From Sorangium cellulosum (lineage in GTDB: Bacteria > Myxococcota_A > Polyangia > Polyangiales > Polyangiaceae), in the NCBI RefSeq assembly GCF_004135735.1, contig NZ_CP012670.1:5596501-5660500 (forward strand): a stretch of DNA of 64,000 nt, in the 5' to 3' direction. Within the stretch, counting starts at the first letter, position 1, and each line of letters opens with the position of its first letter. The position numbers were made by a program, and so were the translations under genes. Below are positions 46,028-53,475 of this stretch, one piece after another. The notes under the pieces were generated by a model. The model had not been told where the DNA came from. It searched no databases and was given only the letters and a program-made list of their open reading frames with translations.

Positions 46028-48766
46028 TCATCGCACGTTGTCGCCCCCGGGCTCCTCGGGGCCTCCGAGATCCGCGGGCTGCCCTGGAGCGGCCTGCGCC
46101 TGTCCCTGGTGCGCGCGGGCCAGGGCGGCGGCCTCCTGCGCCGCGTGCTCGGCCAGGATCCGCGCGTCGGTCTCGCCCACGGAGCGCAGCCACCGCGCCG
46201 CCGCCCGGTGCCCGGCGGCGCGATCGCCGTCGGTGAGCATGCCGTAGGCGGCGTCGCGCACCAGGGCGTGGCGGAACGTGAGCTCGTCGTGCCCCGGATA
46301 GCGCGATGGGGCGCGCCGGGCGACGAGCTCCTCGTCGAGCAGGCTCCGCAGCCAGCGATCGAGCGACTCGGCCGTGGTGCCCGCGCCGAGGAGCTGCCGC
46401 ACCCCCGCGGGCCAGAAGCTGGCGCCGAACAGGCTCGCCGCGCGCAGCGTGCGCCGCGCCTCGGCCGGGAGCGCCTCGATGCGCGCGTGCATCAGGGCCA
46501 CCAGCGTGGGCGGCAGGTCGCTGCGGCCCTCGGCGCGCGCGCGCACGAGCTCCTCCAGGAAGAACGGGTGGCCGTCGGCGTGCTCGACGAGCCGCGCCAC
46601 CTCGGCCGGATCGAGCTCGTCGCCGAGCGCGCTGTGGACGAGGCGCTCGGCCGCCCGCGCGCCAAGCGGCCCGAGCTTGATGTGCTGCACCCCGCGCTGC
46701 ATCCACAGCCCGGGGAAGGCGTCCACCACGCCGTGGCGCGCGAAGCCGACCACGAGGAGCGGGCGATCCGCGAGCGCCTGGAGCGCCTCGTCCAGGACCG
46801 CGACCGAGCCGGGGTCGGCCCAGTGCATGTCCTCGAGCACCAGGACGACCGGCCCCTCGCCGCACCGGCCGGCGAGCCACTCGAGCGCGGCGCGGCGGAC
46901 CTGCTCGCCCAGGAGGCCGGCGTCGCCGCGGGCGGCGCGGAGCTCCGGATCCGGGTCGTCGAGCGGCGCGCCCGCGATCTCGCCGAGGAAGCGGGCGACG
47001 CGCCGCGCGTCCGCCGCGGGCACGACGCGCGCCACGTGCCCCCGGATCTTGCAGCGCCGCGCCTCGACCGCCTCGCCGGGCGCGCAGCCGGCCGCGGCGA
47101 GGACGAGCTCGCCGACCAGGCCGAACGGGGCCGCCGCGCGGTGCGGCTCGCCGCGCGCCACGTCGACCGACGCGCGCGCGTCCAGGGCGCGCACCGCGCG
47201 GACGAGCTCGCGGCGCAGGCGGGACTTGCCGATGCCCGCCTCGCCGAGCACCAGCGCGGCGCGCGCGACGGGCTCCTCGGCGCACTGCTCGAACAGCCCG
47301 CGCAGGGCGCCGAGCTCGCGAGCGCGCCCGACGAACGCGGGGATCCGCCCGAGGAGCGTGCGCTCGGGCTCCGAGGCGTCGCGCTCGCCCGCGAGCGAGA
47401 ACGAGGGCGCGCCGCCCTTCACCTCGAAGCGCGGGGCCGCGAGCCCCGCCGTGATCTCGTCGATGCGCACGTCGTCGCGCGCCTCGCGCAGCCGGGCGAC
47501 GGCGCGGTCGATCACGTCGCCCGCCGGGAGGCGCTCGCGCACCTGCGCCCGGCCCGTGGCGAGCGCGACGCGGCGCGCGGGCAGGCGCGCCTTCAGGGCG
47601 AGCGCGCACTGCGCGGCGCGCGCGGCGAGGTCGAAGGCCACCGTCGCGCCGGACCCGCCGCGCCCCGGGAGCGCCTCTTCGCCCTGCGAGGACAGGAGCA
47701 CCATGCGCGCGCCGCCCGGGAGCCGCACGAGCGCGCCGCCGAACGCGCCCGCGATCTCGGCGACGACCTGCTCGGCCGCCTCGCCCGCGCCCGGCTCGCC
47801 CGCCCCGCCCGCGCCCGGCTCGCCGGCGCCCGGCTCGCCCGCCGGCGCGAGCTCCCTTTCGCCGACGTCGGTGAGGACGACGCTGATCAGCCGCCGCTCG
47901 TCGCCGGTCACCGAGCCCGGCCCGCCGTCGGGGCCGCCGGGCGAGCGCGCGAGCAGGGCGCGCGCCTCGGCGAGCGCGGCCGCCGCCGCGCGGCCGTCGG
48001 CGGGCCGCGCGGCCGGGTCCTTCGCGAGCAGGCGCGCGGCGAGCGCGTCGAGGGCGGGCGGCACGTCCGGCCGCCGGTCGGCGAGGCGCGGCGCCTCCTC
48101 CAGGAGGATGCGGCACATCTCCGCGAGCGGGTCGTCGGCCGCGAACGGGCGCTGGCCCGCGACGCACTCGAAGAGCAGCACCCCCAGCGAGAAGACGTCG
48201 GCGCGCGCGTCGACCTCGCCGTCGCCGCGCGCCTGCTCGGGGGCGATGTAGCCCATCGACCCGACGAGCGCCGTCGCCTCCGTGACGAGCGTGGTCGACG
48301 CGACCGCCCGCGCGACGCCGAAGTCGAGCAGCGCCACGCCGTCGATCCGGCCGTCGCGGAGGAGCACGTTGCTCGGCTTGAGGTCGCGGTGCGCGATCCC
48401 GAGCGCGTGCACCGCGGCGAGCGCCTCCGCGACCTGGTGGGCGACGAGCAGCGCGTCCGCCACGGGGAGCGCCCCGCCCCGGAGGCGCGCGTCGAGCGTC
48501 ACCCCCTCCAGCCACTCCATCGCGAGCCACAGGGCGCCGTCGTCGGCCGTGCCGTGCGCGATGTGCTGGACGATGAGCGGGTGCTGCACGGCCTCGAGCA
48601 GGCGCGCCTCGCGCCGGAAGCGGACGGCGAGCTCCGCGGGGGCGACCTTGAGCGCCACGGGGCGACCGGTGTGCCGGTCCGTCGCCCGGTAGACCGCGCC
48701 CATCCCACCGGCCCCGGCCAGGCGCTGCACCTCGAACCGGCCTGCGACCAGCGTGCCCTCGCGCAT
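46028..48766 (-). CDS. Ser/Thr kinase fused to a degenerate cyclase-like domain and a large ATPase
   Basis: 912 residues. The kinase domain (about 8-265) has GAGGMGAVYRA, VALKV, HRDLKPSNVL, DFGVAR and GSMGYIAPEQ. It is followed by DERRLISVVLTDVGE and later strands (about 285-460) in the layout of class III nucleotide cyclases, but the metal-binding Asp pair and other catalytic residues are not evident. The rest is an AAA-type ATPase (FVGRARELGALRGLF; Walker A VLGEAGIGKSRLRREL; Walker B-like VVLVLEDMHWADPGS), as in large STAND-like regulators. It may sense and integrate signals; targets are unknown. It is divergent from the kinase at 48938. Confidence 0.9.
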   Translation of the reverse strand: MREGTLVAGRFEVQRLAGAGGMGAVYRATDRHTGRPVALKVAPAELAVRFRREARLLEAVQHPLIVQHIAHGTADDGALWLAMEWLEGVTLDARLRGGALPVADALLVAHQVAEALAAVHALGIAHRDLKPSNVLLRDGRIDGVALLDFGVARAVASTTLVTEATALVGSMGYIAPEQARGDGEVDARADVFSLGVLLFECVAGQRPFAADDPLAEMCRILLEEAPRLADRRPDVPPALDALAARLLAKDPAARPADGRAAAAALAEARALLARSPGGPDGGPGSVTGDERRLISVVLTDVGERELAPAGEPGAGEPGAGGAGEPGAGEAAEQVVAEIAGAFGGALVRLPGGARMVLLSSQGEEALPGRGGSGATVAFDLAARAAQCALALKARLPARRVALATGRAQVRERLPAGDVIDRAVARLREARDDVRIDEITAGLAAPRFEVKGGAPSFSLAGERDASEPERTLLGRIPAFVGRARELGALRGLFEQCAEEPVARAALVLGEAGIGKSRLRRELVRAVRALDARASVDVARGEPHRAAAPFGLVGELVLAAAGCAPGEAVEARRCKIRGHVARVVPAADARRVARFLGEIAGAPLDDPDPELRAARGDAGLLGEQVRRAALEWLAGRCGEGPVVLVLEDMHWADPGSVAVLDEALQALADRPLLVVGFARHGVVDAFPGLWMQRGVQHIKLGPLGARAAERLVHSALGDELDPAEVARLVEHADGHPFFLEELVRARAEGRSDLPPTLVALMHARIEALPAEARRTLRAASLFGASFWPAGVRQLLGAGTTAESLDRWLRSLLDEELVARRAPSRYPGHDELTFRHALVRDAAYGMLTDGDRAAGHRAAARWLRSVGETDARILAEHAAQEAAALARAHQGQAQAAPGQPADLGGPEEPGGDNVR

Positions 48767-48937
48767 GGCGCGATCCTATCCGAGAGCACCTGGTACGTCC
48801 GCGCGCGGCGCGCCCGGAGAGGTGACGTACCGGGGGGTTTGTTGTACGCTGCGCGACCGGGACACGCCCGACGGATCGCGTTCGCCCGCAGAATACGCCC
48901 TTTCGGGTCAGCGGCTCGGCTGAGGAGACGGACCTCG

Positions 48938-50746
48938 ATGATCGCCGGACAGCAGATGACGAGCACGCTCAGGCTCGCGCGCGAGCTCGGGAAGGGGGCG
49001 ATGGGGAGCGTGTGGGTGGCGGATCACCTCGCGCTCGGCACGCAGGTGGCGGTGAAGTTCATGTCGCCGACGTACGCGGACCAGGGCGGGTTCGTGGAGC
49101 GCTTCCGGCGGGAGGCGATGGCGGCGGCGCAGATCAAGAGCCCTCACGTCGCGCAGGTGTTCGACCACGGCGTCACGGCGGAGGGCGTGCCGTACATCGT
49201 GATGGAGCTGCTCGAGGGGGAGGACCTGAAGCGCCGGTTGCAGCGGCTGGGCGCGCTGCCGCCGGCGGAGGTCGCGCTGATCGTGTCGCAGACGGCCAAG
49301 GCGCTCGGGCGGGCGCACCAGCTCGGCATCGTCCACCGCGACATCAAGCCGGACAACATCTTCCTGGTGGACGTCGAGGGCGAGCCGTTCGTGAAGGTGC
49401 TCGACTTCGGGGTGGCGAAGCGGGTGCAGGGGGCGCCGACGGGCGATCTCGGGATGACGTCGACCGGGAGCATGCTGGGGACGCCGCTGTACATGAGCCC
49501 GGAGCAGCTCCTCAGCGCGAAGCACGTCGATTTCCGCGCGGATCTCTGGGGGCTCGCGGTCGTGGCCTACCACGCGCTCACGGGGCAGGTGCCGTTCTGG
49601 GGCGAGACGCTGGGCGCGCTGTCGGTGGCGCTGCACACCGGGGTGTTCGCGCTGCCGAGCACGGTGAGGCCGGGGCTCTCGCCCGCGATCGACGCCTGGA
49701 TGAAGCGGGCGCTGGAGCTCGATCCCGCGGCGCGCTTCGGGTCGGCGCGGGAGATGGCGGAGGCGCTGGATCGCGCGGTGCTCGGGGGCTCGCGCCTGGG
49801 GTTCACGAGCGTGCTGCCGGCGGGGGACCGGGGCAGCCACCCGGCCCTGGCCGGCGTCACGCCGTATCCGGTGGGGTACGGGGCGGCGCCGGCGGCGTAC
49901 GGGGCGGCCGCGGCGACGCACGGCGCGGTGCCGCCGTCGACGCCCGGCGGGGCGCGGCCGTCGGCGCCCGGGGTGGCGCCGACGGGGTTCGGGGGCTCGC
50001 AGTCGGCCCCCGGGGTGGCGCCGTCGGGGTTCGGGGGCTCGCAGTCGGCCCCCGGGGTGGCGCCGACGGGGTTCGGGGCCTCGCAGTCGGCCCCCGGGGC
50101 TCCGGCCTCGGGGCCGGGAGCGCGGCTCTCGACGACCGGTGCGCCGGGGCGGACGCTCGCCGGCATGGCGACCTCGGGGCACGACGCGTCCCGGCGATGG
50201 GCGCCGGCGCTCATCGCGGCGACGCTCGCGCTGGGGGCGCTCCTGACCGGGGGGCTGCTGTTCCTGGCGTCGAAGCAGACGCCGGACATCGCCGCCACGG
50301 AGGACGCGCAGGCCGCCGGGCAGGCCAGCCCGGGCGCGGAGGAGCCGTCGCCGCCCGCCGTGGCGCCCTCCCAGGCCGCGGCGCCGGCCAGCGCCGCGGC
50401 GTCGGCCAGCGCCGCGGCATCGGCCAGCGCCGCGGCGCCGGAGCCGGTACACAGCGCGCCAGCGGCCGAGGGGAGCGCCGCGGCGGCCCAGGCGGGCAGC
50501 GCGGCGGCGAAGGCGGGCACCGCGGCGGCCCAGGCGGGCACCGCGGCGGCCCAGGCGGGCACCACGGCGGCTCAGGCGGGCTCCGCGGCGGCTCAGACGA
50601 GCGCTCGGGGGAGCAAGCCCAGCGCGGTCGCTCCGCCGCAAGGCGCCACGGGCAGCCGCGGCGGGGCCGCGCCGAAGGGCGCTGCGACGAGCCGCGCTAC
50701 GGCGCCGAAGCCGCGCGCGCCGGTGGTCGATACGATCGGCTTCTGA
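48938..50746 (+). CDS. Membrane-anchored Ser/Thr protein kinase with repetitive linker
   Basis: 602 residues from ATG at 48938 (ATG at 48956 is possible). The kinase domain starts almost at once: ELGKGAMGSVWVA, VAVKFM, HRDIKPDNIF, DFGVAK and GTPLYMSPEQ. A Gly/Ser/Pro linker contains three exact-length 42-bp repeats, then a membrane segment (APALIAATLALGALLTGGLL) and an Ala-rich tail with AAAQAGT repeats. The order matches the kinase at 39791. It is divergent from the kinase-ATPase gene, with about 170 bases between them holding both promoters. Confidence 0.9.
   Translation: MIAGQQMTSTLRLARELGKGAMGSVWVADHLALGTQVAVKFMSPTYADQGGFVERFRREAMAAAQIKSPHVAQVFDHGVTAEGVPYIVMELLEGEDLKRRLQRLGALPPAEVALIVSQTAKALGRAHQLGIVHRDIKPDNIFLVDVEGEPFVKVLDFGVAKRVQGAPTGDLGMTSTGSMLGTPLYMSPEQLLSAKHVDFRADLWGLAVVAYHALTGQVPFWGETLGALSVALHTGVFALPSTVRPGLSPAIDAWMKRALELDPAARFGSAREMAEALDRAVLGGSRLGFTSVLPAGDRGSHPALAGVTPYPVGYGAAPAAYGAAAATHGAVPPSTPGGARPSAPGVAPTGFGGSQSAPGVAPSGFGGSQSAPGVAPTGFGASQSAPGAPASGPGARLSTTGAPGRTLAGMATSGHDASRRWAPALIAATLALGALLTGGLLFLASKQTPDIAATEDAQAAGQASPGAEEPSPPAVAPSQAAAPASAAASASAAASASAAAPEPVHSAPAAEGSAAAAQAGSAAAKAGTAAAQAGTAAAQAGTTAAQAGSAAAQTSARGSKPSAVAPPQGATGSRGGAAPKGAATSRATAPKPRAPVVDTIGF
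49961..50086 (+). repeat. Three 42-bp tandem repeats in the kinase linker
   Basis: Units at 49961-50002, 50003-50044 and 50045-50086 encode 14-residue copies of SAPGVAPTGFGGSQ with few changes. The frame is kept, so copy-number change would alter linker length only. Confidence 0.88.
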
Positions 50747-50872
50747 GGCGGGCATTCGGCCGTCGTGGCGGCATCGGGGACCGCGTCGCTCAGGTTCGTC
50801 CCTGGTCGCGCGGGAAACCTTGCCGCTCGCCCGGCCAGCCGCCGGTCGGATGCCGATTCTCGTGAAAAAAAA

Positions 50873-51068
50873 TTCTCCGGAGAGGCTCCCGACAGCCTCC
50901 GGTTGAATTTCGATTCTCCCGGGAGGCTCCCGACAGCCTCCGGTTGAATTTCAATTCTCCCGGGAGGCTCTCGACAGCCTCCGGGTTGATTTTCAGCTCT
51001 CCCGGGAGGCTCTCGACAGCCTCCGGGTTGATTTTCAGCTCTCCCGGGAGGCTCTCGACAGCCTCCGG
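50873..51068. repeat. Five tandem intergenic repeats of 41-42 bp, each with a hairpin
   Basis: Units start at 50873, 50914, 50955, 50997 and 51039 (the last is partial). Each has TCTCCCGGGAG (perfect 10-bp palindrome inside; changed in the first unit) followed by GGAGGCT-6 bases-AGCCTCC, then an AT-richer stretch (GGTTGAATTTCAA-type). They fill the 379-base spacer between a kinase gene and a hydrolase gene. The last two full units are almost identical, suggesting recent duplication. No spacers, so not CRISPR. Possible roles are structured RNA, protein-binding array or a genome-wide repeat family. Confidence 0.9.
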
Positions 51069-51125
51069 CCGGGCGTCGGAGCGTAATCGAGCCGCATCCC
51101 GGCAAGCCCCGAGGACGCTTGCCGG

Positions 51126-51938
51126 ATGCGTGAGGCGCGCCAGATGCGTTGGATGGGTGGTGGCGCCAGGGGCGCATCGACAGGACCGGGCGTGGCGGCA
51201 CCGGGGGCGCTCCGGCACCACGACGTCGAGGTCGAGGGTGCACGCGCGCACATGCTCGAGGCGGGCGCGGGCGCGCCGATCGTGCTCCTGGCGAGCCCTC
51301 TGGTCTGTACACGCACGTACCTCCCGCTCGTCCACCTGCTCGCGCGGCAGGCGCGCGTGATCGCCGTCGATCTCCCCGGCGCCGGCCGCTCGTCGCGCCT
51401 CGCCGCGCCGTGGACCTTCGAGCGGTACGGTCGCTGGACCCGGCGGTTCCTCGACCGGCTCACGCTCGATAGCATCACCCTCGTCGGGCACTCGAACAGC
51501 GGCGCGATCGCGCTGCTCGCCGCCGCGGGAGCGCCGGGGCCGATCGCGCGGCTCGTGCTCGCCGACACCGTGGGCGCGCGGCGCGCGCGCTCGGTGCCGC
51601 GCGTGCTCCTGGCGCGCGGTCTCGACGCGCTCCTCGAGCCGCTCCTGAGCCTGCGCGCCGCGCCGCACTTCCTCGGCAACCTGCTCCGCCACCCCGCGGC
51701 GATGCTCGCGCACATCCGCGCCGGCTCGCTCGCCGAGGTGCTCGATCGCGCGCCCGAGGTGGAGGTGCCGACGCTGCTCGCGTGGGGGCGGCACGATCGG
51801 ACGATGCCGCTCGACGGCGCCGAGCGCCTCCGCCGGGCGCTGCCGTCCGCCGCCGTGGTCGTCGGGCCCGGGCGGCACGACTGGATGCTCACGCATCGGG
51901 CGGCGTTCGCGCGCGCGCTGCTGGAGTTCATCGCCTAG
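51126..51938 (+). CDS. Alpha/beta hydrolase
   Basis: 270 residues. The fold is marked by APIVLLASPLVCTRTYLPLV, the nucleophile elbow GHSNSG, the acid in LLAWGRHDRTMP and the catalytic His in GPGRHDWMLTH. Such enzymes cleave esters, lactones or related bonds; the substrate is unknown. The real start may be ATG at 51126 or a later codon, because the first 30 residues are not conserved-looking. A GC-rich hairpin follows the stop. Confidence 0.85.
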   Translation: MREARQMRWMGGGARGASTGPGVAAPGALRHHDVEVEGARAHMLEAGAGAPIVLLASPLVCTRTYLPLVHLLARQARVIAVDLPGAGRSSRLAAPWTFERYGRWTRRFLDRLTLDSITLVGHSNSGAIALLAAAGAPGPIARLVLADTVGARRARSVPRVLLARGLDALLEPLLSLRAAPHFLGNLLRHPAAMLAHIRAGSLAEVLDRAPEVEVPTLLAWGRHDRTMPLDGAERLRRALPSAAVVVGPGRHDWMLTHRAAFARALLEFIA

Positions 51939-51954
51939 CACTAGACCGGGCTGG

Positions 51955-51977
51955 CCCGCCCTGCCCGGAAGGGCGGG
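51955..51977 (+). terminator. Hairpin after the alpha/beta hydrolase gene
   Basis: CCCGCCCT (51955-51962) pairs perfectly with AGGGCGGG (51970-51977) around a 7-base loop, 17 bases after the stop. No T-tract follows. Confidence 0.45.
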
Positions 51978-51999
51978 AGCTGGCCAGGCAGGCTCGTCC

Positions 52000-52029
52000 T
52001 TGACGGGGACAGGGTTCGAACTCGATATG
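52000..52029 (+). promoter_or_regulatory. Possible promoter of the six-cysteine lipoprotein gene
   Basis: TTGACG (52000-52005) and GATATG (52024-52029) are 18 bases apart and end 17 bases before the ATG at 52047. The -35 is good, the -10 weak. Confidence 0.3.
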
Positions 52030-52046
52030 CTCCTCAGGGGGAGCAC

Positions 52047-52334
52047 ATGAGGCGGCTACGGTGCGTGCTGGGTCTGCTGGGAATTGCGGGGATGGCGGCG
52101 ACGATGGGATGTGGATCATCGCCGGAGGCGGACGAGCTCGGAGAGCCGGTCGAGGAAGCTGAGATGGCCGCATCCTACAGCGCGTGCGTTGCTGCCTGCA
52201 GGAACGGCCAGCTCGCGATGGAGCAGTTTTGCCGGGGGCTACCTGATCCACGCATGAGGGCGACATGCTGGGTAGCTGCAAAAGCGGGTGTGATCGCCTG
52301 CATTAACTGGTGCAATTGGCACTTCGGAGATTAG
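52047..52334 (+). CDS. Small lipoprotein with a symmetric six-cysteine motif
   Basis: 95 residues; ATG has a strong ribosome binding site (AGGGGGAG). The N-terminus ends in a lipobox-like MAATMGCGSS (lipid Cys22). After an acidic linker, six cysteines (47, 51, 62, 74, 85, 89) form C-x3-C-x10-C-x11-C-x10-C-x3-C, a mirror-symmetric pattern suggesting two helices held by disulfides. I do not recognise the family. It could be a cell-surface or secreted effector-like peptide, but no maturation or export gene lies next to it. Confidence 0.72.
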   Translation: MRRLRCVLGLLGIAGMAATMGCGSSPEADELGEPVEEAEMAASYSACVAACRNGQLAMEQFCRGLPDPRMRATCWVAAKAGVIACINWCNWHFGD

Positions 52335-52385
52335 CGGAGGGCTGCCGCTTGACCACCCCCACGAGCCAGAGGCAAGCTGAGTCCC

Positions 52386-52790
52386 ATGGTCCCCGTAGAC
52401 AACCCCATCGCGGAACGTCGCCTCACCGTCGTTGACGACCCCGGCCGCTCGGTGGTGATAGCGATCGGTCAGCCTCTTGAGGTTCAGCCGGGAGAATGGG
52501 CCTGCCCGTTCACCATCCGCGGCATCCCCGAGCCTCGGTCGGATCGAGGTCTCGGGATTGATGGCGTCTCGGCGCTGCTCAACGCCCTCCATGCCATCCG
52601 GTTCGCCCTCGAAGCTTCGGGGGTTCGTGTCTCTTGGGAGGGCGGTGAGCCGGGGGATACAGGGTTCCCGAGGCTGATGCACTACGCCTTCGGGTTCGCG
52701 TTCTCCCAGAGGATGGAGCAGCTCATCGACGAGGAGATCCAGAAGCTCGTGGACAAGAAGACGCGCGCGGGGCAGGAAGCTCCCGGCTAA
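52386..52790 (+). CDS. DUF6968-like protein
   Basis: 134 residues. The pattern IAERRLTVVDD, IAIGQPLEV..GEWACPFTIRGI and EGGEPGDTGFPR resembles, from memory, the DUF6968 family, small proteins often found beside toxin or immunity-type genes. There is no signal peptide. The end is a charged helix (QLIDEEIQKLVDKKTRAG). It lies 51 bases after the lipoprotein gene and may be cotranscribed with it. Confidence 0.6.
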   Translation: MVPVDNPIAERRLTVVDDPGRSVVIAIGQPLEVQPGEWACPFTIRGIPEPRSDRGLGIDGVSALLNALHAIRFALEASGVRVSWEGGEPGDTGFPRLMHYAFGFAFSQRMEQLIDEEIQKLVDKKTRAGQEAPG

Positions 52791-52813
52791 GGTCGTTCGT
52801 CCTTTGCCAGTGG

Positions 52814-53291
52814 ATGTATGCGACCCATACGGATACGATGTTGGTGTCGCACGACGACCTGATCCACCTCGCCGGCGCGGCGGATCCGCTGCCCGCGAGC
52901 GAGCTGCCACCGCTCGATCAAATCGTCAGGCACGCGGGCGATGCAGAGGACATCGCGCTCTATGCCCGCATCGCGGGTCCGTTGGCCGAGGAGCGGTTGC
53001 GGGCGTGGCTCCGCTCGCCGCTGGACGGCTCCGGAGAGGATCTCGAACGCGCTCTCCCGGAGTGGCAACCGTTCGACGAAGTCCTCACGCGCGCACGCGC
53101 GCTGCCCGATCTCGTGGAGCTCGACGTGCGACGGTGGCAAGCCAGGCGTGACCGAGCCGATCGCGGTGAACGAGGAGCTGCTCCGCCGGGACACGACGCA
53201 CGAGGCGCGCGAGCGCGACCTCGGAACGGCGCTGTCGCTCGTGCTGGAGAAGCGTACGTCGGCCGTCGCTGCGACGGTCGCCAGCGCTTGA
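52814..53291 (+). pseudogene. Frame-disrupted gene of unknown function
   Basis: The frame from 52814 (or ATG 52838) keeps GC-rich third positions and natural protein character (LIHLAGAADPLPASELPPLD) until about 53140. The same quality of coding then continues in another frame, from GTG at 53148 (VTEPIAVNEELLRRDTTHEA) to the stop at 53291. Either one gene has suffered a frameshift, or two short genes overlap, the first with a stray tail to 53305. I do not recognise either part. Confidence 0.5.
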
Positions 53292-53475
53292 GCACACACA
53301 CCTGACGACCTGCCTGCCCCGATCCCCGGGACGCGACGCGGCGCGCCGCGCGCCCGCGGTCCTCCTGCCCGCGCGATGCGCGCCGGGCTCCCGGTTCTTG
53401 AACCCCTGCTCCCGGGTCCGGTACAACCCGAAGCCAACGCGTGCAGCGCAACGGCGGCACGCCGGAAGGCGACGG

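Noticed and set aside
45653..48937. N-terminal extension of the kinase at 48938 as one plus-strand frame of about 1700 codons
   Set aside because: The upstream 1095 codons are the antisense shadow of the kinase-ATPase gene; the kinase domain begins just after ATG 48938.
50873..51068. CRISPR array
   Set aside because: Units are directly adjacent with no unique spacers, and no cas genes are near.
50790..52046. Minus-strand frame with 14-residue repeats over the tandem repeat block
   Set aside because: The 42-bp unit happens to keep an open frame. The frame continues antisense through the hydrolase gene, has no ribosome binding site and loses phase where units are 41 bp.
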